NCBI GenBank assembly: GCA_002501695.1
Contig: DANZ01000143.1
Coordinates: forward strand, 28,034-61,097
Reading direction: 5' to 3'
Source of the DNA: Methanolobus sp. UBA474
Lineage (GTDB): Archaea; Halobacteriota; Methanosarcinia; Methanosarcinales; Methanosarcinaceae
Length of the DNA stretch: 33,064 bases
The notes below the pieces were generated by a model. That model was not told the origin of the DNA, searched no databases, and worked only from the letters and a program-made list of their open reading frames with translations. The position numbers and the translations under genes are program-made. Below are positions 16,569 through 23,860 of this stretch, one piece after another. Positions within the stretch are counted from its first letter, which is position 1, and the number at the start of each line of letters is the position of its first letter.

Positions 16569-17408
16569 TTATGTCCTTATATATTCTAACTTATCTATCT
16601 CTTTTACGACCCGTGACCAGACTTCATGCCAATGTTGGAGCTCGGCGTCTTCCAGGGATATTTCCCCGGTAGCTATTTTGGCAGTGAACTCAAACTTGAC
16701 GTCATAGTAGTGGCGGTTCATTGCTGGCTGTATCTCTTCACTCCAGAGAGTTTCACTGAAGTTGAATCCATCTTTCAGCTTCATCGAATAAGAATACTTT
16801 GAGCTTGCCACTTTTATTTCCTTCAGTCCTACTCCACATGATGTGCTTATATCAGCTGGAGAGAAGGAGCTGCTATGCGTATGATTGTGCGTGAAGATTG
16901 CTCCTTTGAGTCGCTCTCCTTCTTCCCGTGTTATGACTATAGTGTTCACTGAGTAAGATCTTGATAGTATGATACGCCCATCTGGACCAAAAGCATAGCA
17001 GTTCTCATATGGCTTATTCCGGATCTCATCTTCACTGGCCTTCAGGACAGTCTTTAGTGTAGTTGCTTCTTTAACATCTTGTCTCAGAGACTTAGCCAGA
17101 CTCTCAAGAGAGGGACCGTTTACACCGACACTCACACCTTTCTCCATCATGATTCTGGCGGCCAGGTCCTGGTCGATAACATACTGAGAGACCCTGTACT
17201 TATCATTGAACTTGTCGATATTCCCGAAGGCCTTCGCAATATCTTCCGGATCATCTAGGGCGCCAGAAAAGTTTCTGCTCTCGAAGATCTTGTCCTGGTC
17301 AATAGTACGAGTGATTGGTACGGGCTTGAGGCCAGATATGCAGATTGTCAGGGTGAATGAATTATCCTCCATTATAAGTTTTTCATAAAGAGTTTTTAAA
17401 ATAATCAT
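16569..17408 (-). CDS. Orphan MuF C-terminal extension with JAMM-like domain
   Basis: 279 residues. Residues 26-93 (GLKPVPITRTID ... ARIMMEKGVS) are homologous, at about half identity, to the C-terminal tail of the MuF gene at 22951-23781 (residues 211-272). The MuF minor-head domain itself is absent. After a linker, residues ~133-190 hold a JAMM-like metallopeptidase signature: His174-Asn-His176, then Ser183-x2-Asp186 in THNHTHSSSFSPADI, preceded by the strands CYAFGPDGRIILSR. Phage MuF proteins are known to carry such C-terminal domains. A TATA-like TTTAAATA about 25 nt upstream of the ATG suggests a leaderless start; an ATG at 17372 is the alternative. It is followed by the Cys-rich pseudogene. 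Confidence 0.75.
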   Translation of the reverse strand: MIILKTLYEKLIMEDNSFTLTICISGLKPVPITRTIDQDKIFESRNFSGALDDPEDIAKAFGNIDKFNDKYRVSQYVIDQDLAARIMMEKGVSVGVNGPSLESLAKSLRQDVKEATTLKTVLKASEDEIRNKPYENCYAFGPDGRIILSRSYSVNTIVITREEGERLKGAIFTHNHTHSSSFSPADISTSCGVGLKEIKVASSKYSYSMKLKDGFNFSETLWSEEIQPAMNRHYYDVKFEFTAKIATGEISLEDAELQHWHEVWSRVVKEIDKLEYIRT

Positions 17409-17563
17409 ACTCGGCTGTCTGAGAGTTGAGTATTTAAAGGAAAGTTGAAACAGAGCATTTTCAACTCAGAATCCAGGAACATACAGCAAGAAAAAGTACA
17501 CTGACTTTAAGCATGTTTTAAAATAAAAAAGATTAAATAGTTCTAGTACACGATATTACATTT

Positions 17564-18067
17564 ATGGCGCTAACTAAAAACCAAAAAATAGCTGTATGCA
17601 GCACTGCTCTTATTGCATTAGTCACAATATGGGTCACACTGTATACACATTCCCCGGATTTGATACACAGCGAGTTCGAACCACCTGAGTACATACCTGT
17701 TAACAAAATGCCAAATGACTTTCATCTTGATATTGGCAACTACGGAGCAAAAACAGGTTCCTATTATTTAACATTAGCCTCCGATAATGCTTCTTTAAAC
17801 TTTGGGAAAGGATTTAGCGATGATTATCAGAGCGAACTCAATTTTGGCTATTCGTTACCTCCCAATGATATCGATCAGTGGCAATTATATGTAAAGCACA
17901 ATGACTCCTGCGTGTCAGAAAATATAAGTTTTGTTTTTAGTTTCACTGACAAAAGTGGATTTATTCACAGAACGGAACGTTATACCTGTTACTATGATTT
18001 TGATTCCGAGTCAAACAAGTATACTTATAAGAATATGACACGTGATGGGGGACTAAGCATCTTTTAA
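17564..18067 (+). CDS. Membrane-anchored extracellular protein (cargo)
   Basis: 167 residues. An N-terminal anchor (KIAVCSTALIALVTIWVTLY, residues ~8-27) is followed by a soluble, Tyr- and Asn-rich beta domain with four or more possible N-glycosylation sequons (for example DNAS, ENIS, KNMT) and two cysteines in the second half. The domain should lie outside the cell. A TATA-like GATTAAATA ends about 24 nt upstream of the ATG, which fits leaderless expression. No family is recognised. A single isolated plus-strand gene, flanked by AT-rich gaps, it looks like a moron; entry exclusion at the cell surface is a guess. Confidence 0.65.
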   Translation: MALTKNQKIAVCSTALIALVTIWVTLYTHSPDLIHSEFEPPEYIPVNKMPNDFHLDIGNYGAKTGSYYLTLASDNASLNFGKGFSDDYQSELNFGYSLPPNDIDQWQLYVKHNDSCVSENISFVFSFTDKSGFIHRTERYTCYYDFDSESNKYTYKNMTRDGGLSIF

Positions 18068-18327
18068 GTGGAATGTAACTGCCGTGAGAGGAGTTATATT
18101 TGACTATTATTTTTAAAACTATTTTTACGTACGTAGGTTTTACAGGTTGTATAAAAATCAGCACTTTCCCATATCTCTAATCTTTTCCTAACATGCGCAT
18201 TCAAGGAATATGTTTTCTCAACCTAAGTATTCTTTTATAGACTTGTCTTCTAATACTGATAATGATATTGTCTTCTACGAACTACTCTGGGTATAACTAC
18301 GAAATTATATGATTGAGCCTTGCATTA
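18068..18327. other. AT-rich gap without recognisable gene
   Basis: 260 nt between convergent cargo genes. Only short broken frames occur on either strand. The palindromic TACGTACGTA at about 18127-18136 is the one notable element. Confidence 0.5.
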
Positions 18328-18885
18328 CTAGTTCAACAAATGAAAAGCTTTCATGAATAATAGTCCATAATATAGTGAAGTAAAAAATATAATCCATCCA
18401 TAAATAATCAGTGAGTACGAATAAACTTTGTTGGAAAAGACATACAAATTGTTACCCATATTTTCAATTGTAATGCTAAATATTTTGTTATCAGAATCAT
18501 TATTCTGTTTATTTCCGATATCCCACAGAGCTAGCAGTATTCCAAATGCTACACATAATTGAAAAGCACTTAGATATCTGTTGTCTATCTCTAAATTAGA
18601 TCTCATAACAAAAAAAGCGAGAATTAGAAATGAAAACGATGATGCGATCAGCAGTGATAACATTTCTTTAGTGCCTTTGATTTGTACAAAGTAAATATTG
18701 TTAGCATAATACAATATGGTTGTACTAAAGAAAATGAATATAAAAAAATTGTAATATAGATCAAGGTCACTGGCTTTGGGAACTAATCCATCAAGGCTTG
18801 CAAGAATGAATCCTAGTAAGATCAACAGAGTTTGCAAAAGCCTTTCCTTTCTTTCTGAATGCAACTCTGAGTTATCTATATTCAT
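18328..18885 (-). CDS. Five-span membrane protein (cargo)
   Basis: 185 residues from the ATG at 18885 (MNIDNSELHSERKERLLQ); the frame is open to a TTG 9 codons earlier. A TATATAGTTATATAG element lies 30-45 nt upstream. A charged N-terminus is followed by five hydrophobic segments at about residues 17-33, 43-60, 73-92, 104-120 and 155-180, with a hydrophilic loop NKQNNDSDNKIFSITIE between the fourth and the fifth. No family is recognised. AT-rich codon use matches the other cargo and not the structural genes. Confidence 0.7.
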   Translation of the reverse strand: MNIDNSELHSERKERLLQTLLILLGFILASLDGLVPKASDLDLYYNFFIFIFFSTTILYYANNIYFVQIKGTKEMLSLLIASSFSFLILAFFVMRSNLEIDNRYLSAFQLCVAFGILLALWDIGNKQNNDSDNKIFSITIENMGNNLYVFSNKVYSYSLIIYGWIIFFTSLYYGLLFMKAFHLLN

Positions 18886-19041
18886 TGTATCTTCAGTAAA
18901 CAAAGCTACCAAACTATATAACTATATATGTTAATATATTTTTATTCTTATATTTATAGAATTACTTTGGTTTGAGCATCTATAGCTTTTGAAAACTTAA
19001 AAAAGAAAAATTAAAATAATACTAGTGTTCAATTGACATGA

Positions 19042-19848
19042 ATGCAACTAGAAGCAAAAAAGAAAAATTATTCCGAGATTTCCACAGTCTTTCAAACAAG
19101 AAAAGATCTAATTTCTGAAAGATTTGCAAGTAAAATAGAGGTTTTCCAAGATAGTATCGAAGTGGCTTTTTACTTATATGATAATTTGCAGTCCAAATTT
19201 AATGAAAGATATGAAAACACTGGAAAAAAGGTTACTGGACCTAAATCTTTAATCCCTTTTTTATTTGTCAGAAATATTCATTATTTGATTGCAGCTAATG
19301 AATTAGTCCTACTTGGATTGATAAACCCCAGTAATCTAAACTTAAGAGCTGTTTTTGAAAATATTACTATGATGTATTTACTAAATTTAACTACTGAGGA
19401 AGCAGAGTTATACTACAAAAAAGAAATGAAAACATTGACTAAATATGATGAACGAGATTTAAATGGAAAATATAGATGGTTTAGTCAGAGCAAAGTAGGA
19501 GATATACTGTATACTAAAGAAAAAAAGGCACAAATTCAAAAATATTATAGTGTAGCTTCTTATCCAGCTCACCCTACAATAAAAGGAACCATATTGGATA
19601 TTGAAACTAACTATGATGCCATAATTGATACTCTCAATGTAAGTTTAGCTTTTTCAGCTGCGAACCTTATTGCATTTCATGAAAGTTATTTTGAAATTTT
19701 CGAAAAAAAAGAAATAGATGAGATAGAAAACTCTCTTGACAAAATATCTAAAGAACTAGATAATCAAATACCAGATATCATTCCAAACAATCCAAATGTA
19801 GTAGATAAATTGAAAATCAATTTGCAACATATGCTTATAAAAGATTAA
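19042..19848 (+). CDS. Helical DUF5677-like protein (cargo)
   Basis: 268 residues, almost entirely helical and Lys/Glu-rich. The central part, with LLGLINPSNLNLRAVFENITMMYLLN followed by a conserved Tyr-rich helix and SSYPAHPT-like turn (ASYPAHPTIKG), recalls DUF5677 and related HEPN-like helical proteins in which LxxLRxxxE and a downstream His are common. HEPN proteins are frequently RNases or nucleic-acid-linked toxins in defence. No catalytic R-x4-6-H motif is certain here. The ATG has neither Shine-Dalgarno sequence nor overlap, suggesting a leaderless or short-leader transcript. Very AT-rich. Confidence 0.65.
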   Translation: MQLEAKKKNYSEISTVFQTRKDLISERFASKIEVFQDSIEVAFYLYDNLQSKFNERYENTGKKVTGPKSLIPFLFVRNIHYLIAANELVLLGLINPSNLNLRAVFENITMMYLLNLTTEEAELYYKKEMKTLTKYDERDLNGKYRWFSQSKVGDILYTKEKKAQIQKYYSVASYPAHPTIKGTILDIETNYDAIIDTLNVSLAFSAANLIAFHESYFEIFEKKEIDEIENSLDKISKELDNQIPDIIPNNPNVVDKLKINLQHMLIKD

Positions 19849-19890
19849 AGCCTGTTATGAAAGGCATGTATATGCACAACATTATACAAA

Positions 19891-20628
19891 CTATCTTAAA
19901 GTCAACACCTTGTCCCTTATAAAATTCAAAAATTCTTTTATTTCACTTTTACTTAACTCATTGAATTTTGAATCACCATGTGCCGCCCAAGTTCCTATTT
20001 TGTAGTTTGCTCTAAGACTCATCTCTAAAGGATCATTAATTATATTTTCTTTCCGAAGTTTGATGATAATCTGATCAAACTTTTGATCAGTATCGACACC
20101 CTTTTCCTTTGCAAATTCCTTGATAGTGGTTTCTAAAACAACTCTTCCATATGTTCCAGCGGCTAAAAGGAGTCCATTTTCACAGAACTCATAGGCTTGA
20201 TTGAGCATATCACTAAAAACTAACAGTTCTCTTTGATAAAATAAATCATCCGTTAAGCCTGATTCAAGTGCATCGAGAACAGCTTTCAATATCCCGGTTT
20301 GCATCCTAATGACTTTTGAGAGAGAGGTATAGGCAGTCTTACCAATGGAGTTGTGGAAATCCATGTAATACTTAGTTTCATATGTTCTTTGAAAAGCCGC
20401 ATAAAAGTAAGAGTCCACCCCAAAACGTATTAATAGAATGTTATTAGCAGCTGTATCGAAGCTATGCAGTTTTTCCATATTTAGATGAGGTTCTACTAAT
20501 CGACTACCGTAAAAATCCTCTTTCCTCAAGGAAGAAGGTAGTGCATAATGTCCCGAAAGTTCCGAAGCCAAAGTGTGTCCCTCATTTATTAGCGTTCTTA
20601 TTTTTGAGCAAATTTTTTTGTCAGTCAT
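19891..20628 (-). CDS. HEPN / DUF4145-like protein (cargo)
   Basis: 245 residues, helical. The C-terminal half carries the pattern of DUF4145-type HEPN domains: GRVVLETTIKEFAKEKG (Arg and Glu facing each other in the first helix), LIIKLRKENII, and the turn with conserved His in IGTWAAHGDS followed by a closing helix. The N-terminal half is an unassigned helical region. DUF4145 proteins are commonly found with restriction or other defence genes. GAGGT lies 8 nt upstream of the ATG. A 99-nt gap separates it from the next minus-strand gene, also DUF4145-like, so the two may form an operon. Confidence 0.7.
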   Translation of the reverse strand: MTDKKICSKIRTLINEGHTLASELSGHYALPSSLRKEDFYGSRLVEPHLNMEKLHSFDTAANNILLIRFGVDSYFYAAFQRTYETKYYMDFHNSIGKTAYTSLSKVIRMQTGILKAVLDALESGLTDDLFYQRELLVFSDMLNQAYEFCENGLLLAAGTYGRVVLETTIKEFAKEKGVDTDQKFDQIIIKLRKENIINDPLEMSLRANYKIGTWAAHGDSKFNELSKSEIKEFLNFIRDKVLTLR

Positions 20629-20727
20629 TTTGACCTCGGAAGCACATGGTTTTGATTAGTCATTTGAATTTATTCATTATCCAAAGGCTCCATCAACAAA
20701 ATTGTAACTTTTTACCTACCGTTCTTA

Positions 20728-21624
20728 TCACAAAGATGTTCTTTTGGACCTTTTCTCCAATAGCTTAATCATACTTTCTGTAAATTTCTTCGATTCATGT
20801 TGATGTCTCATGACTTCACTCACAAGATATTCCAAAGCAGTTTTGATCTCCTCTGAGATCTCAATGCAGTCCTCATCTGAAAGTGAGTGTAATCCCTCAC
20901 TGAGGGTGCTATGCAATATCCCTAGCGGATTTAATCCACCTGGACGTAAACTGCATGGTAGCAAATCCTTTACAAATTCAATTTTATCTTGGGTTACTGT
21001 CGTGGTTCTTGTTTTTTCCAAAGCTTCTTCATATCTTTTTTTGTCATCTCTGTTTTCTATTAGTTCAGAAATATCATTAAGTAAATTGTCTATAAGCGAC
21101 TCTACAATACGCCTATAGTAAGCATAAGCTGCAATTCCATATCCTTGTGATTCACAAATTAACCCACGACTGTATAGCGCAGTGTTTTGCCTGCCCAATG
21201 CTTTGGAAATATCTGATGGAACTGAAATATCGTAAGGTGGATGTTGACCAATTTTAATTATTGATGTGAAGTCGTCTATTATTTTTATAGAAAAGTAGCG
21301 ATGGAACTTTCCACACCCTTTGCATATGAAATCTAGATTTATAATAAAGTTATCTATATTTTTCCATTTTGATATAAAAGATACTGGGTTTGGTATAGCC
21401 ACTGTTCCTCCCCCTCTTATATCAGATGCTGGAGCATTGAGTAATTTGTTGATTTCTTTACCATATAGGGACTCATAATGAACAAAAGACTGTTCAGATC
21501 CGCATTCTTTGCAATGCATATAAATTGCAGTATCCTTGAATTCATTGAAGATATTTGAATCTTCGATTTTGCATCTTCTGTATAGTGAATAGTCTTGTAA
21601 AAAATCAACATAAACTTTAGACAT
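20728..21624 (-). CDS. Zinc-ribbon DUF4145-like protein (cargo)
   Basis: 298 residues. The N-terminal 130 residues contain a zinc ribbon split by a long insert: C-K-E-C-G (about residue 38-42) and C-K-G-C-G (about 98-102). The C-terminal half is a helical DUF4145/HEPN-like domain with YAYYRRIVESLIDN, a spacer with charged helices, and LHSTLSEGLHSLSDEDCIEISEEIKTA, where the conserved LS...LH turn is the usual end of the family. Upstream GGCGGAAT is a plausible ribosome-binding site. Together with the 245-residue neighbour it may form a two-component nucleic-acid-sensing or toxin-like module; this is inference from the fold only. Confidence 0.7.
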   Translation of the reverse strand: MSKVYVDFLQDYSLYRRCKIEDSNIFNEFKDTAIYMHCKECGSEQSFVHYESLYGKEINKLLNAPASDIRGGGTVAIPNPVSFISKWKNIDNFIINLDFICKGCGKFHRYFSIKIIDDFTSIIKIGQHPPYDISVPSDISKALGRQNTALYSRGLICESQGYGIAAYAYYRRIVESLIDNLLNDISELIENRDDKKRYEEALEKTRTTTVTQDKIEFVKDLLPCSLRPGGLNPLGILHSTLSEGLHSLSDEDCIEISEEIKTALEYLVSEVMRHQHESKKFTESMIKLLEKRSKRTSL

Positions 21625-21705
21625 GTAATCATTCCGCCTGATTTTTGGTGAAGAGTTGTCCTGTTCGCCGCGTATGGGTTTTTCGGGGGTGTGGGGGTTT
21701 GGAGT

Positions 21706-21724
21706 ATACGTATGGCATACGTAT
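21706..21724. promoter_or_regulatory. Perfect 9-bp inverted repeat upstream of the zinc-ribbon gene
   Basis: ATACGTATG and CATACGTAT are separated by one base, about 80 nt upstream of the 298-residue gene's ATG and next to an unusual G-rich run (21684-21703). It could be an operator for the cargo operon. Confidence 0.4.
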
Positions 21725-21841
21725 CAGTTTTTGACAGTCATACTCCTAGATCAAATTACAATTATAGATTGTACAAACAGTAATAAGTACTTTATTATTT
21801 TGATTTGTTCTTTAATTTGAAACCCCAAGCTTTTCCTTTCA

Positions 21842-21938
21842 TTACCCCTTCAATCTTGCCCTGATCTCGTAAATATCATCAAGGAAAGTTTTGACTGCTG
21901 CTACATCGTACGGGGTGGACTTATGAAATGCAAAAGGC
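21842..21938 (-). pseudogene. Possible C-terminal remnant of an older gene
   Basis: A minus-strand frame of about 32 codons ends at TAA (21844-21842) and reads protein-like (STPYDVAAVKTFLDDIYEI and a short basic tail), then is closed at its 5' side under the plus-strand zinc-ribbon ORF. It could be a gene end left behind by insertion of the zinc-ribbon/HNH pair. It is short, so chance is not excluded. Confidence 0.25.
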
Positions 21939-22045
21939 TAAAACAGTGCCCCCTTTGCGGTCGTCTGGCTGTCAGCAAGTCATACCGGACCCATCGACAC
22001 ATTTGCTCTAGTTGTGGATGGGAGAAGAACCGTAATTTTGTGTGA
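21923..22045 (+). CDS. 40-residue zinc-ribbon protein upstream of the HNH gene
   Basis: ATG at 21923 opens a 40-residue frame with two CxxC knuckles (QCPLCG and CSSCGW) spaced as in a zinc ribbon. Its TGA overlaps the GTG start of the HNH gene (GTGA), so the two are translationally coupled. The zinc ribbon resembles the C-terminal ribbon of transposase-like or HTH-associated proteins, but it is too short for a specific family. It is probably an accessory DNA-binding piece of the mobile HNH element. Confidence 0.65.
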   Translation: MKCKRLKQCPLCGRLAVSKSYRTHRHICSSCGWEKNRNFV

Positions 22046-22940
22046 GGTGGCTATCCGTGGGAAAAAGCGAACCATATATCTCTGAAGAAATTGAGACACT
22101 GACAGAAATGTATCCCACCCATTTTAATACTGAAATTGCTGAAATTCTCGGATGCAATCATCGGTCAGTTGAGTGGAAAATAAAACAACTCGGATTGACA
22201 GGCCGCCCACACCAATCAATCCTTCTTAAGCAACGTAATTGGAAGAAATGCGAAGATGAACACGGCATGCCAATTGCTGAATTGTTATACGACCTCCATT
22301 GGAACCATCTATTGCCTGTAAGGAATGGCATAGATAAGGTACTCGGTTTTGACTCAGCCGTTATCGGCAAGTGGATGGATGAATTGAACATCAGTAAGAG
22401 AACAATTTCCGAAGATAACCACCGCCGCTACTCCACCATGACCGAAGAACAGATAAAAGCCCAAACATTGGCTGCGAACGAGAAAGTGAGGGTAAATGGT
22501 CAGCCCAATAACATAGGTAAAATCGGGTGGAGTGCGGGGTTAACAAAACATAACCACCCTGGGCTTATGACTATTTCATTAAAACAAATGGGTAGAAAAA
22601 ATCCGATGTATGGTGTATGCGGGAAATCACATTATGGATGGACAGGGGGAAAGCGATACATAAAGCATAAAGAGTGGAAGGTCATCCGTAAAAAAGCAAA
22701 AATAAGAGACAACTATACCTGCCAGCACTGCGGTATATCCGAAGACGAATGTCTACATGTCTTCGGCCAGCTGCTTCAGGTGCACCACATTATTCCATAT
22801 CGTATATGCAAAAACACACATTGAAAAATCTTATAACGCTATGTCCACCATGTCATGGTAAAGCGGATAAGGAGTTCATTGACAAAGAAGAACGAAAAAC
22901 GGAATCTGGCCCAAAACAGTGCAAGATCTCTCAGTATTAG
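22042..22940 (+). pseudogene. HNH homing endonuclease, frameshifted near the catalytic centre
   Basis: The GTG at 22042 opens 260 codons ending at 22824. Domains: an N-terminal HTH of the GcrA/Myb-like kind (ISEEIETLTEMYPTHFNTEIA, then WKIKQLGL), a second charged HTH-like region, a NUMOD3-like segment (GRKNPMYGVCGKSHYG) and the start of an HNH domain (CQHCG, then LQVHHIIPYRICKN). The frame then shifts: the rest of the HNH domain, including KNLITLCPPCH and a basic tail, is in another frame to 22940. Removing two bases in the CACACA run (22815-22820) restores a single reading frame of about 299 codons. As read, the product lacks the catalytic Asn and last His and one zinc-binding CxxC. It ends 10 nt from the MuF stop, on the opposite strand. 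Confidence 0.8.
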
Positions 22941-22950
22941 GTAGTAGGAT

Positions 22951-23781
22951 TTACATGTCCAGTGGTGCACTTAGGCCCTTTGCACCTGCAATTCTTGCTT
23001 CGATGTCAGCATCGAGCACTAATTTATCAATGCGGTATTTTTCATTGAAAACATCAATCTCCTTGAACGCTTTTTCATACCCGCTGAAATCTCTATTTTC
23101 AAATAATTTATTTGTATCTATCTGTTGAGTAATCGGTATTGGACGCAGACCTGATCTACAATTGTGATGCAGCGGACATCTATACAAATCAACACATCCC
23201 TTTGACAGGTCGAAGATTGTCCCGTGAAGAGCTCTGCACTGGTCCGTTGTCCTATCATCGAGCTCTGCGTCGAACTCCATATACTGTACACCGTACTGCC
23301 TGTACCTGTGGACAGTGGTAGCGGTTGCAATGTCTGCAGTAAAGGTCCTGGTGAATCTGATAGCCTTGTATCGCTCACCTTCCCAGAGGTCCAGCAAACC
23401 TCTCGCCAGGGTATTGGGATGCTGGTAGTATATCTTATCATCTTCAAGTGTCCGAATGATTGAATCTGCTATCTTCTGGGCCAGTTCGGTAGATAGTTTT
23501 ACTGCATCCTCGGTCAGAATATGGGACTCGTTCATGCCTGCAGCTGAGAGTATCTTCATCTGTCCATCGGCATACATTAGAGACTGCATGATAATTTCAG
23601 TAAGTATGTTATCCAGCTGTACTGCATAGGTTCTAGATATGAACTCTCTCTTGATGTTCCTGGGAATTTCTCTGGAATAGTCCAGGTTGCTAACCTTCAG
23701 AGACTTCTCTATATTACTGTCAAAAAGAGATATGAGCCGGTTCTCAGCTTTCCTTGTCTGGCGCGAGTTGAGCAGAGACAT
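22951..23781 (-). CDS. MuF-type minor head protein
   Basis: 276 residues. Helical N-terminus, then the MuF/SPP1 gp7 domain (about residues 120-210) with TFTADIATATTVHRYRQYGV, DDRTTDQCRALHG and the terminal zinc-like cluster CPLHHNCRSG. Residues 211-272 form a tail (GLRPIPITQQID ... ARIAGAKGLS) that is repeated, at about half identity, in the JAMM gene 5.5 kb further downstream. Codon use in this tail is more AT-rich than in the rest of the gene. MuF proteins are packaged with the head in a few copies and often carry effector or peptidase extensions; here the extension is absent and only a linker remains. It starts 1 nt after the 25-residue peptide stop. Confidence 0.85.
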   Translation of the reverse strand: MSLLNSRQTRKAENRLISLFDSNIEKSLKVSNLDYSREIPRNIKREFISRTYAVQLDNILTEIIMQSLMYADGQMKILSAAGMNESHILTEDAVKLSTELAQKIADSIIRTLEDDKIYYQHPNTLARGLLDLWEGERYKAIRFTRTFTADIATATTVHRYRQYGVQYMEFDAELDDRTTDQCRALHGTIFDLSKGCVDLYRCPLHHNCRSGLRPIPITQQIDTNKLFENRDFSGYEKAFKEIDVFNEKYRIDKLVLDADIEARIAGAKGLSAPLDM

Positions 23782-23782
23782 G

Positions 23783-23860
23783 TTATGTTAAGCAGACTGC
23801 AAGAACACTCATCTCTAGAAGCCACAAAAGGCCTGCAAGTAGAGGAATATAGAGTTTCAT
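23783..23860 (-). CDS. 25-residue hydrophobic peptide between portal and MuF
   Basis: The ATG at 23860 overlaps the portal TGA (ATGA) and is preceded by a strong GAGGGAGAG ribosome-binding site inside the portal gene. The peptide (MKLYIPLLAGLLWLLEMSVL and a few more residues) is a single membrane span. Its TAA is followed after one base by the MuF ATG. Such end-to-end coupling on both sides argues for translation. Role unknown: a tiny membrane-active peptide or a coupling ORF that sets MuF expression. Confidence 0.6.
   Translation of the reverse strand: MKLYIPLLAGLLWLLEMSVLAVCLT

Noticed and set aside
15204..17554. An 11-base match TAGTACACGAT upstream of the genes at 15236 and 17564
   Set aside because: Its distance to the TATA boxes differs (about 23 against 4 nt), and exact 11-base matches are expected by chance many times in 33 kb.
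19865..19885. A sequence resembling the late promoter (ATGCAC then ATTATACA)
   Set aside because: Conserved bases are partly missing and it lies downstream, not upstream, of the nearest gene on that strand.
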